Positions 53,483 through 62,031 of a stretch of 64,000 bases of DNA are shown here, in pieces. The notes below the pieces were generated by a model that was given only the letters and a program-made list of their open reading frames with translations, was not told where the DNA came from and searched no databases. Every line of letters starts with the position of its first letter. Positions within the stretch are counted from its first letter, which is position 1. The stretch is from Bdellovibrio sp. CG22_combo_CG10-13_8_21_14_all_39_27 (lineage in GTDB: Bacteria > Bdellovibrionota > Bacteriovoracia > Bacteriovoracales > Bacteriovoracaceae): NCBI GenBank assembly GCA_002786715.1, contig PCTW01000039.1, forward strand, positions 113,092-177,091. Reading direction: 5' to 3'. The position numbers and the translations under genes are program-made.

Positions 53483-53637
53483 GAGCCAAATTCGACACTA
53501 CAGGCAAAATCAAACCTCAATCAATTAATCTAAGCATCTAATATTATTATATTAACAACACTGAGCTTTTTGTCCATTTTTGCCGACTACTTTCGATTTT
53601 TTCATGGATTAGTCCAGATTTGGTCCAGAAATTATTT

Positions 53638-56610
53638 CTAAGCGTACTTCTTTCTAAGTATTCTAATAAAACCCGGTGGCGTCGGTTTAAATTTTCCTTC
53701 CTCCCTTTGCAGTTCGTAATTAAGATATTGGAATTTTCTTAATCCCAGAATATTAATTTCATCTATTACCAAATAAACATTATCCCCTCCCTTCAATTTC
53801 ACAATATCTTTCAACTCACTTTTAGAAGGAGAAGTTATTCTGGAATCGCCCCATTTTGAATTATTTACTTGGACTATATAAACATGCAAATCTCTACAAG
53901 CCGAATCTACAATAGACGAAAAATATTTTGTATCCATGTTATTCTCAATTGAAACTATAAAATCTACATATGACTTAAATATAGATCTTGCCTGTATATC
54001 TGCAAGCTCAAAACAGTTAAATGTTGCGAAGTGCAAGCTGTTGTGAATTATGTAATCAAAGTGAGGGATTTTAGGCTCTGCAAGTTTTAAAAAATTAACG
54101 TTAGTACCTATATTCTTTGAATGGCCTTCAATTTGTCTTTTCTCTTCGTAAGATGGATAATTTTTGAGTCGGAAAATAAGATACGAGTTATTGTAATGCT
54201 CTACTTCAAAATTTAATACTGACACCATCAAGTTAAAAACCATTCCATTGAATTCGAAATGCTCTATACCTAACATGTAGGAAATTTGCTTGCGACGGGA
54301 TTCGTTAACGAATAATGGAAGCCAGCTCAAGGGGGTTGAGCATTCTGGAAAAACAGTATAATCACATCGGTTTCGATTAGATTCATTCAGTATTTTTGAA
54401 AATTCAAAATATTTTTCATCGCTTAAAACTGGTTTATTTAAAAGATTTTCTAAGAGCTGAACTTCATCAATCTTTAAATTTACCAGTCCAAACTTGGTAT
54501 TTTTATCTACTCTTTTCTGTCCTAATTGATGTTCATATAATCGATATTCTGCTCCTTTTGAATTTATCTGAGGTAGTATGAGTTTTTTTAATTTAACTTT
54601 TGGTAGCAGCTTCTTAATTGATTCCGAATTATTTGAATAGTTTAATTTTACAAATGAATATCTAGCAAATATAGATATCGCTTTTGATCTGATATTTTTT
54701 CCATTTTTATCATTTTTTGAAATATTTACGATTTCAATCATCAATCCTAGGAATTGAATGTCGCTATAATGAACAAATCTTGGAATTATGTAATCAGACC
54801 ATATTTTTTTTGAAATTTTTAAATCAAGATTAGACACCATCCTTAAGGCCGCATTAACGTCCCTATCGACATAGTTAAAGTCTAAGTTTGAAAGTGGTTT
54901 TAAAAAATTTAAAACCGGAAAGAGAGAAAGGTGATGTCTAATATAATGCCCGCGTACCATTAATCTTGCAGTTTTTCCGATTTCATCGATACCCAACTCC
55001 TTCAAATCTTGATCAATATGTGAAATTATCTCAACGTTCAATGAAGTCGCTTGAATCAGACTAAAGCGGAGATGTGATTTTAAAAATTCTTTGACCATTT
55101 TGGCCGATACAAGTTTTGCGCTAAGTCCACCTACCACAACATCACTAGGAACGCGTATTCGATCAATGGCCATAACAATTTGCTTAACAAGCAGTACTAT
55201 ATTCTCGTAGCAAGAGTTTAATACAAATGTAGTAAATGCCTTTTCCCAAAAGACAAATAAATCAACAGCAGAACCCATTCTAAAAAAATTCATAATTTCT
55301 TCAAATGATTGTTCGTCTTTATTTTCTATCCTATTTGTGAGCCCCGAAAGCATATTAAATTTGGCGAAAAATTTAGACACTGCAAATTTACTTGCAGAAT
55401 ACTCCCTAATATTTCGATAAGAATTACTTGAGTCTTTATATATCAATGAATGAGAACTCTCATCAAAAGAGAAATCTCTATAGTCATCTGGTAAAAATCT
55501 AAATTCACTTGAGTTTCTTTTAACAGCCTCTATAAATTTCTCTAACAAGGCTCGAGATCCTCTTGAATCAAAGAAATGAACAAGTGCTTTCTCTTGCTGT
55601 ATTACAAGGTTAGATGTTTCATATTTTTTAAGAGAAATTACGTAATCTGCATTTTTATTTTTTCCTTTTTTCTTTGCTTTCCTAAATATTTTGTTTTTTA
55701 CAAACACATCATCTAAAAATTTTTCAACAACTCTTTGCTCGTGCTCAGGAATTTTTCCAATACAAAGCGCAATCAATATATCATCAACATATCTTCCATA
55801 ATATATAGGATTTAATTTTGCGATAACTTCATCATCAAACTCAGTCATGAAATAATTCGCAAGGACTGCTGATGACAACAAACCAATTGGAAAACTTTTT
55901 CTTGGATTTCCAATTCTTTTATTGTACTCGGAATGCATTTTTTTTAATATTTTAACTATGTATTTTTCGACACTATCTTCTGCATATTGAAGAATTCCAT
56001 CTAAATCAAAATCGCAGTTATAATAAAAAGATTTCAAATCTAAATTTAGTATTGATATATTATTCTTTTTCTCTATTGAATCTTGCGATGTTTGAATGCA
56101 TCGATCTCTCCACATCCTATATTCTTGAAAATATGGCTTAAACAACTTATTGGTCCCTTGAAAGTTGTAATTTTCATCTAAATCAAGCCTGTTTCCAAAA
56201 CTTCTTGGCGAAATTTTCTTTTCGAGTCTTGGTCCTATTTCTTGTAAAAAGAGAGAGGATATGAGGTGTAGCTCTATAGAACATTTTATAAACAAATTTA
56301 CATGTGTTATTTGAATTTCCGTTTCATCTGCAACTCTATTTATATAATAGTTTTGCTTATCTGAAAGCATTGCCTTAGGGGATTGAATTGTTTTCGGAAC
56401 TACGCTGAAACTAATTTGACTAAGCAATTTTTCAAAAAAGGCATCATCGCCCCTTAAAATTGCTGCAGTGAACTCACTCAGATGTTGTTCTAAGTTATCA
56501 CTTTCATAAGCTATGATATTGTCTCTTATTTCCAAATTACTATTATCAAAATAGTAGTATGATTTGAGCTTTTTAAAACACAGCTCAACTTTATCCTTCA
56601 ATTCTATCAT
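53638..56610 (-). CDS. Reverse transcriptase with C-terminal nitrilase-like domain (DRT1/UG1-like defence RT)
   Basis: The 990-residue protein has a reverse transcriptase core: LNLDLKSFYYN (catalytic Asp about 191), FPIGLLSSAVLANYF (about 240-254) and the YVDD box at 274-277 in GRYVDDILIA. A middle region of about 350 residues is helical and of unknown fold. Residues from about 705 form a nitrilase-like domain with Glu in TVFPEC (about 756), a Lys in FRLK (about 816) and Cys in FNCFELADIQAR (about 866). This RT-nitrilase layout is that of the UG1/UG5 group, including the anti-phage DRT type 1. It lies 20 bp after an HTH gene and is AT-richer than its neighbours. The defence role is inferred from the family. 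Confidence 0.87.
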   Translation of the reverse strand: MIELKDKVELCFKKLKSYYYFDNSNLEIRDNIIAYESDNLEQHLSEFTAAILRGDDAFFEKLLSQISFSVVPKTIQSPKAMLSDKQNYYINRVADETEIQITHVNLFIKCSIELHLISSLFLQEIGPRLEKKISPRSFGNRLDLDENYNFQGTNKLFKPYFQEYRMWRDRCIQTSQDSIEKKNNISILNLDLKSFYYNCDFDLDGILQYAEDSVEKYIVKILKKMHSEYNKRIGNPRKSFPIGLLSSAVLANYFMTEFDDEVIAKLNPIYYGRYVDDILIALCIGKIPEHEQRVVEKFLDDVFVKNKIFRKAKKKGKNKNADYVISLKKYETSNLVIQQEKALVHFFDSRGSRALLEKFIEAVKRNSSEFRFLPDDYRDFSFDESSHSLIYKDSSNSYRNIREYSASKFAVSKFFAKFNMLSGLTNRIENKDEQSFEEIMNFFRMGSAVDLFVFWEKAFTTFVLNSCYENIVLLVKQIVMAIDRIRVPSDVVVGGLSAKLVSAKMVKEFLKSHLRFSLIQATSLNVEIISHIDQDLKELGIDEIGKTARLMVRGHYIRHHLSLFPVLNFLKPLSNLDFNYVDRDVNAALRMVSNLDLKISKKIWSDYIIPRFVHYSDIQFLGLMIEIVNISKNDKNGKNIRSKAISIFARYSFVKLNYSNNSESIKKLLPKVKLKKLILPQINSKGAEYRLYEHQLGQKRVDKNTKFGLVNLKIDEVQLLENLLNKPVLSDEKYFEFSKILNESNRNRCDYTVFPECSTPLSWLPLFVNESRRKQISYMLGIEHFEFNGMVFNLMVSVLNFEVEHYNNSYLIFRLKNYPSYEEKRQIEGHSKNIGTNVNFLKLAEPKIPHFDYIIHNSLHFATFNCFELADIQARSIFKSYVDFIVSIENNMDTKYFSSIVDSACRDLHVYIVQVNNSKWGDSRITSPSKSELKDIVKLKGGDNVYLVIDEINILGLRKFQYLNYELQREEGKFKPTPPGFIRILRKKYA

Positions 56611-56630
56611 TTGATTCTCTCATGCATTAT

Positions 56631-57212
56631 TTATGGGTTCCTTGGAGTTTCTTTTTCAATTTCGTTTATCAACATATTGATACTCGACCTCAATTCATCC
56701 ATTCTTTTTAAAGTTTTATAGTCATTGTAAAGACTCGTAATCGTAACAGCAGCAATAAGTACAATAGAAACTCTAAGTAATTTTTTATCAAATCGGTCCT
56801 GATGCTCATTGATAATTTTCAGAACATCACTTGCAAGAGGAGCCTCTTCATTTACATCAAGTGCTTCTGCCTCAATTTGATGGCTGGAAATATAGTCGGC
56901 GTAATGATCCTTAATGAATTTAGCGGCATGACAGCTTGATCTTTTGGGAAATTCAAGCAATGCAGATCTTTTGTCCATGACTCTTAGAATTTCCATGGCC
57001 TCAACTAAGCTTGGCGTACTTCCAACTTCATTTGGATTAAGATATCGACCGAGAGTTGTCTGATTAATTCCTGTTTTGTCTGCAATATTTTTCTGCGTAT
57101 TCATTTTGGGAAGATGCTTTTTGTCCTCAGGGATTGGGGCATCAAGATATTCTTTTGCTGCTTTTACAACAATATCTTTCAAAATTTGATCAACAGATTC
57201 TTTTGGGGCCAT
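56631..57212 (-). CDS. HTH DNA-binding protein with C-terminal transmembrane helix
   Basis: Residues of about 38-75 (NTQKNIADKTGINQTTLGRYLNPNE) match an XRE/lambda-repressor-like HTH. A linker of 60 residues, acidic in part, leads to one hydrophobic helix (about 145-163, SIVLIAAVTITSLYN) and a charged helical tail with heptads. It is therefore probably a membrane-tethered regulator. It precedes the RT-nitrilase gene by 20 bp, on the same strand, and a near-perfect palindrome lies 76 bp before its start. It may repress or sense a state for the RT. No known family name fits. Confidence 0.75.
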   Translation of the reverse strand: MAPKESVDQILKDIVVKAAKEYLDAPIPEDKKHLPKMNTQKNIADKTGINQTTLGRYLNPNEVGSTPSLVEAMEILRVMDKRSALLEFPKRSSCHAAKFIKDHYADYISSHQIEAEALDVNEEAPLASDVLKIINEHQDRFDKKLLRVSIVLIAAVTITSLYNDYKTLKRMDELRSSINMLINEIEKETPRNP

Positions 57213-57287
57213 TAAATAATTTCCTCAATAACAAAAAACAAAATCCCACTCACAACAAAAGTATTCGATAATGCGTTTTTGTTTTAT

Positions 57288-57308
57288 TCACGCTGAAATT
57301 CAACGTGA
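57288..57308. promoter_or_regulatory. Palindromic operator candidate for HTH/RT and TraD-like operons
   Basis: TCACGCTGAA-A-TTCAACGTGA is a 21-bp palindrome with 9 of 10 matched positions per arm. It lies in the divergent promoter region of the HTH gene and the TraD-like gene, as an autorepressor site would. The remaining 212-bp intergenic sequence is AT-rich with no gene. Confidence 0.5.
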
Positions 57309-57424
57309 GATTTCATATTGATTTTCAAACTGGTCGGTAAATTGTTGAAATTAATTAGCTTTGCCCTTGTTAAATTTTTCTTAACTCACTATCTTGCGCT
57401 CCTCAAACATTCAAGGAGGCCATT

Positions 57425-58858
57425 TTGAATCGTCAAAACAACCAAAATCAGAGCAGTCAGCTTGATATTGTCACTCCCATTTCTGAAGTATTTATGGAGA
57501 TATTTCAGGCATTTATTGAGGTTATTGGAAGGCTGATAGTTTATTTGGGTCGATCATGCTGGGATGCCTATCTCGAAAGAGTTAAAAAAATTTACCGCAA
57601 TTCACCTATCAAAAATCGACTTGTTTACTCTGCAAAACAATCGGATAGCGAGGAAGTCATTGGTCGTTCTATTAATCGGAAGCGACCTTTACTTTTTAGT
57701 GAAATCAACACGGCCAAACATACAGGTATCATCGGCTCAACTGGGATGGGGAAAAGTGTTTGCATGGGACATCTCGTAGAGAAATCACTGCGGGAAGGAA
57801 AGCCAGCGATCATATTTGATCCAAAGCCTAGTCGAAGTAGTATTGAAGAATTTAAAAGTCTATGTCTCAAGTATGGCAAACAAGCTCGAATCATAAGTAA
57901 TACTATCGAGCAGACCAATCTTTTTAATCCTCTCATCGAGGGTGATATTCAAGAAATTTCAAATCGCATTATGGGGGCCCTCGAATGGGGGGAGACTTAT
58001 TATAAATCTGTGTCGCAAAGGGCCTTATTAGAGGCCCTAAGACAAATTGAACAAAATGGTAATGACATTACCCTTGAGAGCATCTTAGAGCGTTTAGATA
58101 GCTATCATGACCGCAAAAGTATTTCAGGACTACACACCCAACTTTTCCTTCTTTCTCATTCCAGTTTTTCTAAAATTATTAATTGTTCTAATGCTGAGTC
58201 GTTAAGCTTTAGACAAATTCGGTTAGAAAAATGCTGTATCTATATCGGAATCTCATCCCTTGGTATTGGAAGTGTTGGGATGGCCCTTAACAAGCTTTAC
58301 TTTGGAGGTATTCTCAATCACTGCAAAGAAGCATTTAATGGAATTATCGCAGGCCTTGAAAATCCATTAGAACTTCCTATTTCTCTTTTCTTTGATGAAC
58401 TTTCGAGCACTGTCAATGCACAATTCATTGATCTCCAAAATAAGTGTCGTGCTGCTGGTATTGAGCTAACATATGCTACCCAGTGCCCCTCCGATCTTGA
58501 CCGCGTCTCACCTGATTTTAAAAGACAGGTCTTTGAGAACACCAATAACCTCTTTGTCTTTAATCAAATCGTTCCTGACCATACTGAGTTTTTTGCTCGT
58601 ACGGCCGGAACGACAAGAACTTATAAAAAAACATTTGCCATCGAAAATAATCAACGCAGCCAATTTGGATCAGAAAGGGAGGTAGAAGAATTTATTGTGC
58701 ATGCGAATATTTTTCGAGAACTAAGAGTCGGGCAATGTATCTACATTCAAAGAACCCCAAAAAGAGTTGACCTCGTCAACATTAAGCACAAGTCAAAACA
58801 GCCTGGGCCACAGGCCTTAACTTCAAATGAATCAGCCTCTAAAAGCATTTTTAACTGA
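57425..58858 (+). CDS. TraD/VirD4-like DNA transfer ATPase
   Basis: A TTG start has an AAGGAGG ribosome site 5 nt upstream. The protein (477 aa) has an N-terminal hydrophobic-amphipathic segment (about 22-42), Walker A GSTGMGKSV (about 104-112), IIFDPKPSR, Walker B SLFFDEL (about 320-326), the arginine-rich RAAGIELTYATQCPSDLD and an ending typical of TraD/TraG C-terminal motifs. Coupling proteins bring DNA to a transfer apparatus. No relaxase or mating-pair genes are visible, so the element would be mobilised by others or the rest is outside the window. It overlaps the frame of the next gene. Confidence 0.85.
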   Translation: MNRQNNQNQSSQLDIVTPISEVFMEIFQAFIEVIGRLIVYLGRSCWDAYLERVKKIYRNSPIKNRLVYSAKQSDSEEVIGRSINRKRPLLFSEINTAKHTGIIGSTGMGKSVCMGHLVEKSLREGKPAIIFDPKPSRSSIEEFKSLCLKYGKQARIISNTIEQTNLFNPLIEGDIQEISNRIMGALEWGETYYKSVSQRALLEALRQIEQNGNDITLESILERLDSYHDRKSISGLHTQLFLLSHSSFSKIINCSNAESLSFRQIRLEKCCIYIGISSLGIGSVGMALNKLYFGGILNHCKEAFNGIIAGLENPLELPISLFFDELSSTVNAQFIDLQNKCRAAGIELTYATQCPSDLDRVSPDFKRQVFENTNNLFVFNQIVPDHTEFFARTAGTTRTYKKTFAIENNQRSQFGSEREVEEFIVHANIFRELRVGQCIYIQRTPKRVDLVNIKHKSKQPGPQALTSNESASKSIFN

Positions 58859-58874
58859 CAACCAAGGAATTATT

Positions 58875-59645
58875 ATGGATATGAACAGATTTTTTAATCC
58901 TTCCCATTTGCAATTAATTGAACCTCTAGTTAAGTGGAAAATTCTCTCCCTCACATTTTTAAATGAGACATCTTATTTGACGAGAGAGAAGAACTCCAAC
59001 TTTTACAAAACGATCTCAAAACTCGAATCAGATGGTTTGCTAGAAGGTTTTATTGACCCGAACTCAAAGGAAAAATACGTTTACCTCACCAAAATGGGTA
59101 TTAAGACACTTGGAGCTAATCAACTAACTCCTGTTAATGATGTGAATATGTACCATGACTCTTTTGTCTCTGAGCTTGGTTACTTATTTAGCAATTTCCC
59201 TTTCTCAAAAAAAGTCGTGATTGAACATGAAATCTTGCAATCCAATCCCATGATTGGGCACAGACCTGATGCTTATCTTGAAGGACATCACAAAAACGAC
59301 TTCCGGATGGCACTTGAAATAGAACTTACAGCAAAATCAAAAGAAAGGATTAGAGAGTTATTCAATTACTATCAAAAGACCAATTTTTTCAACAATGCTC
59401 TCTTCATCTTTGGGCACAAGGGAACCTTTGATACCTATGTCAGGACTCTCGAAGAAATGACTTCCTCATTTGAAAAACAGAAATTCCTGATGATGTATTC
59501 CCCGAACCTTTATCGAAGAAAATACAATATTTTCCAAGTTAATGTGTATCACGATGGAAAGTTAACCACTCTCGGGAAGCTTTTTGGCATCAATCCAATG
59601 ATAGTAGAACAAGACGGTAATGAGGGGGGAATACATTCCAATTAA
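58875..59645 (+). CDS. Replication-relaxation-like winged-helix protein
   Basis: The ATG at 58875 follows AAGGA by 6 nt; a longer frame begins inside the TraD-like gene. Residues of about 20-80 form a winged helix (ETSYLTREKNSNFYKTISKLESDGLLEGF). The rest has HRPDAYLEGHHKNDFRMALEIELTAKSKERIRELFNYYQ, the hallmark of the replication-relaxation family and of some nuclease-like folds. Proteins of this type accompany relaxases in mobile elements. The large inverted repeat lies just downstream, a plausible target. Confidence in the family is moderate. Confidence 0.7.
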   Translation: MDMNRFFNPSHLQLIEPLVKWKILSLTFLNETSYLTREKNSNFYKTISKLESDGLLEGFIDPNSKEKYVYLTKMGIKTLGANQLTPVNDVNMYHDSFVSELGYLFSNFPFSKKVVIEHEILQSNPMIGHRPDAYLEGHHKNDFRMALEIELTAKSKERIRELFNYYQKTNFFNNALFIFGHKGTFDTYVRTLEEMTSSFEKQKFLMMYSPNLYRRKYNIFQVNVYHDGKLTTLGKLFGINPMIVEQDGNEGGIHSN

Positions 59646-59676
59646 TTTTTAAACATGCATTCAAGTAACTAAGATC

Positions 59677-59761
59677 GTGGGATTTTCCACGCGCTATCGA
59701 TTGACCTCCCCCTCTCTACGTTGTTACGAGGATGAGGTCAATCGGCGCGTGGTTATCCCAC
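59677..59761. repeat. Large inverted repeat, possible oriT or hairpin
   Basis: Left arm 59677-59708 and right arm 59734-59761 match as GTGGGAT, CCACGCGC and CGATTGACCTC blocks separated by small internal loops (TTT against AA, TAT against none), about 26 paired bases, with a 25-nt loop. No T run follows, so it is not a normal terminator. It occupies the gap between the replication-relaxation-like gene and the excisionase-like gene. Confidence 0.7.
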
Positions 59762-59789
59762 TTTAAAACTAATTGAAAATTGGAGTTTT

Positions 59790-59975
59790 ATGAATTCAGA
59801 GAAAATACTTTTTACTATTGAGGATGCTGCTAAAATTCTAAATCTTAAGATATCGAGACTCAGAACAGCAGTATTTAGAAAAGAAATTGGTTACGTAAAA
59901 CTTTCAGGTTTGGTGCGGTTTACGAAGGAGAATTTGGAAGAGTGGATTAAGCGAAGCCAAGTAAATGCTGGTTAA
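59790..59975 (+). CDS. Excisionase-like DNA-binding protein
   Basis: 61 residues matching the helix-turn-helix 17/excisionase pattern: FTIEDAAKILNLKISRLRTAVFRKEIGYVKLSGLVRFTKENLEEWI. GGAG lies just before the start. Such proteins guide integrase-mediated excision. It sits 142 bp before the integrase start, as expected in a mobile element. Confidence 0.85.
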   Translation: MNSEKILFTIEDAAKILNLKISRLRTAVFRKEIGYVKLSGLVRFTKENLEEWIKRSQVNAG

Positions 59976-60092
59976 GACGATGTTGGGGAGAAATAATTTC
60001 ATTTTTGCCACTCCTCGTCTTTTTATGGATTTAAATTTGTCTATAGTAGGCAGGCTCTTTGACATTCGAATACTAGTTGGCAAAAAGGATGA

Positions 60093-60117
60093 AAAGCTCC
60101 CCAACCAAAGGAGCTTT
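60093..60117 (+). promoter_or_regulatory. Hairpin that sequesters the integrase ribosome site
   Basis: AAAGCTCC (60093-60100) and GGAGCTTT (60110-60117) form a perfect 8-bp stem with a 9-nt loop. The right arm contains the GGAG ribosome site and abuts the ATG at 60118, so it would lower integrase translation. Confidence 0.6.
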
Positions 60118-61247
60118 ATGGAAATCCTACAGAACAAAGGTGAAACCACCTACCGCGAATCCGTTTACATCAACGGCAAGCGGGTACGCAGTCCCACATT
60201 TAAACGCAAGACAGATGCGCGTACTTGGAAAGCGGAAATGATCTCAAAGATCAATCGAGCAAAGGCCTTGGGCCTCGATCTCAAAACGATCATCAGTAAC
60301 GATGAATCTAAACTTGCTTTGAGTTTTGAAGATTTTCTTCACGAGTGGCTCGATTCAAAGATCAAGATTCAAAGATCAAGATTCAAAGATCGGCCAGCAC
60401 CTACCGTAATTACGAACGAATTGTGCGCGTTCACTTGGTCCCTTTGTTTGGACCAATAGAGTTGCGTGAGTTCGGCATCAAACATACGGACAAGCTGGTC
60501 AAACATTTGGCCGAAAGAGGACACAATGAGAAAGGGATAAATTTAATTATCCAAACACTCAAAGTTGCTCTCTACGAGGCTGAAAGACTTGATCTGATTC
60601 GGTCAAATCCCTTGAAGCATTTTAAGATGCTCAAAGTTCCCAAGCTTCCTCCTCGCTTTTGGAGTCGAATGGAGATAAAGCAATTCTTCGCTGCAAATAG
60701 CGAACATGAGCTTTATTCCTTTTTCGTCCTCGCCATTAATACTGGAATGAGAAAAGGAGAACTAGCGGGGCTTTGTTGGGATCGCATTGATATCAATCGT
60801 TCAATGATCGAAATCAGCCGCATCCGAGATCGATACGGTCTTCGCAACACAACCAAGTCAGGAACTGCTCGCCATGTCCCGATGAATGACACCGTCAAAA
60901 GCGCACTATTAGCACTCAAGAAAAAGAGAAATTCTGAGTTTGTTTTTAGTCAACGAGACGGTCGTTCCATGAATGTCCTTCATGTCTATCGAGATTTTGG
61001 CAAGGCCCAAGATCGGGCAAAGATGGAGAATCGTATTCGATTTCACGATCTCCGGCATACATTTGCCAGTCACTTCATGATGAACGGAGGCAATCTGTAC
61101 GACCTACAGAAAATCCTCGGTCACACTCAATTCGAAATGACCCAAATTTATGCTCACCTCTCCCCCGACCACTTGGCCAACAAGACGCAAATCCTGTCTT
61201 TCGGAAGTGAATTTTTAGAGGGCAATCAGCCTACTAAACTTAAGTAA
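60118..61247 (+). pseudogene. Tyrosine recombinase (integrase) disrupted by a 14-bp repeat insertion
   Basis: The first reading frame gives the N-terminal Arm-type DNA-binding part (SVYINGKRVRSPTFKRKTDARTW) and the start of the core-binding domain, and it stays open to 60459 in the wrong frame. The catalytic domain is in another frame and has all key residues: Arg in NTGMRKGELAGL, HDLRHTFASH, LGHTQFEMTQIYAHL with the Tyr. The break coincides with 2.86 tandem copies of a 14-bp unit. Removing one unit joins the frames exactly, giving a 371-residue integrase. The ATG at 60118 follows AAAGGAG. The same DNA could be a phase-variable switch rather than a dead gene. Confidence 0.85.
60352..60391 (+). 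repeat. 14-bp tandem repeat inside integrase
   Basis: GATTCAAAGATCAA occurs twice (60352-60365 and 60366-60379), followed by a partial copy of 12 nt (60380-60391). One unit less restores a continuous integrase frame. 14 is not a multiple of 3, so slippage shifts the frame. Confidence 0.9.
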
Positions 61248-61252
61248 AACTC

Positions 61253-61283
61253 AGCCCTGAGCAAAAAGTCTCAGGGCTTTTCT
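61253..61283 (+). terminator. Intrinsic terminator of integrase
   Basis: AGCCCTGAG and CTCAGGGCT form a perfect 9-bp stem with an 8-nt loop, followed by T-rich sequence. It lies just after the stop at 61247. The remaining gap to 61458 has an imperfect GGCCGAC/GTCGGGCC inverted repeat and no gene. Confidence 0.85.
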
Positions 61284-61458
61284 CTCGCAGAAATTTTTAG
61301 TGCAATACTTGCCTATGTTGCTCAGTTTTTAACGCGGGGCCGACAGATTTTGTTAGAAAAAATATGCACTGCATAGTCGGGCCTTTTCATGCTGCTCTGT
61401 TTAAGCTTTAAATACACACATGGTTCATTGATGAACATTTTATTTAAGGAGATTTAAC

Positions 61459-62031
61459 ATGAGAGACAATTTAAGCGCACTGAAACAGATCAAACCGGAT
61501 TACACCAAAAAAGAGCATTCCGCTTTGTTTAAAAACATGCGAATTGCCAACAGGGGTTATTATCATCTCAGAGAAGGCTATAAGGACGACATGCCATTTA
61601 TTTGTCTAATTGTTGCTGATTTAAGTTCCCTTGATAATAAAATTATTGGAGAGATTGGAGGACGAGATGACAACAACTCTCGAAAGACTGATCTTATTCA
61701 TATCCGTTTTGAAGCTCGTTTATCGATTGAGGGAAAGATCCTTATCAATATCTTATCATCAGATTTCAACACAACTTACCCTGAGAGCTTAAGGCTCGTT
61801 TCCTATTGCCTTTCAGCAATGTCCAAAAAGAGCATTGAACTTACGAGAGACAAATCCGGAGGAGGAGGTAAAGGAAAAAAAGGATTTTATCCGTCGCTCA
61901 TCGGCAGACAAGGAAGATTTGCTACTTTTGATAAGACTTTTGACAAGGCAGTTTCAGAATTAGTCCTTCCTGAAGATTTTAGGGATTTCTTTAGAACAGC
62001 GAATTACAACTTAGTATTTTATAAAGGCTAA
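61459..62031 (+). CDS. Hypothetical protein of integrative element
   Basis: 190 residues, strong ribosome site (AAGGAG) 7 nt before the ATG, no signal peptide. Features include a beta-rich middle (HIRFEARLSIEGKILINILSSDF), a Gly/Lys-rich loop (KSGGGGKGKKGF) and a final aromatic cluster (FRDFFRTANYNLVFY). I do not recognise a family. It is convergent with a zinc-binding-like gene, with overlapping stop codons. Confidence 0.65.
   Translation: MRDNLSALKQIKPDYTKKEHSALFKNMRIANRGYYHLREGYKDDMPFICLIVADLSSLDNKIIGEIGGRDDNNSRKTDLIHIRFEARLSIEGKILINILSSDFNTTYPESLRLVSYCLSAMSKKSIELTRDKSGGGGKGKKGFYPSLIGRQGRFATFDKTFDKAVSELVLPEDFRDFFRTANYNLVFYKG

Noticed and set aside
53303..53637. Non-coding RNA partner for the RT, as in retrons or DRT2
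   Set aside because: The downstream gap shows one short hairpin and the tRNA fragment but no extended structured element, and RT-nitrilases are not known to need one.
60118..60459. Programmed frameshift in the integrase
   Set aside because: No slippery heptamer is visible. The frames are joined simply by removing one 14-bp repeat unit, so an insertion is the simpler explanation.
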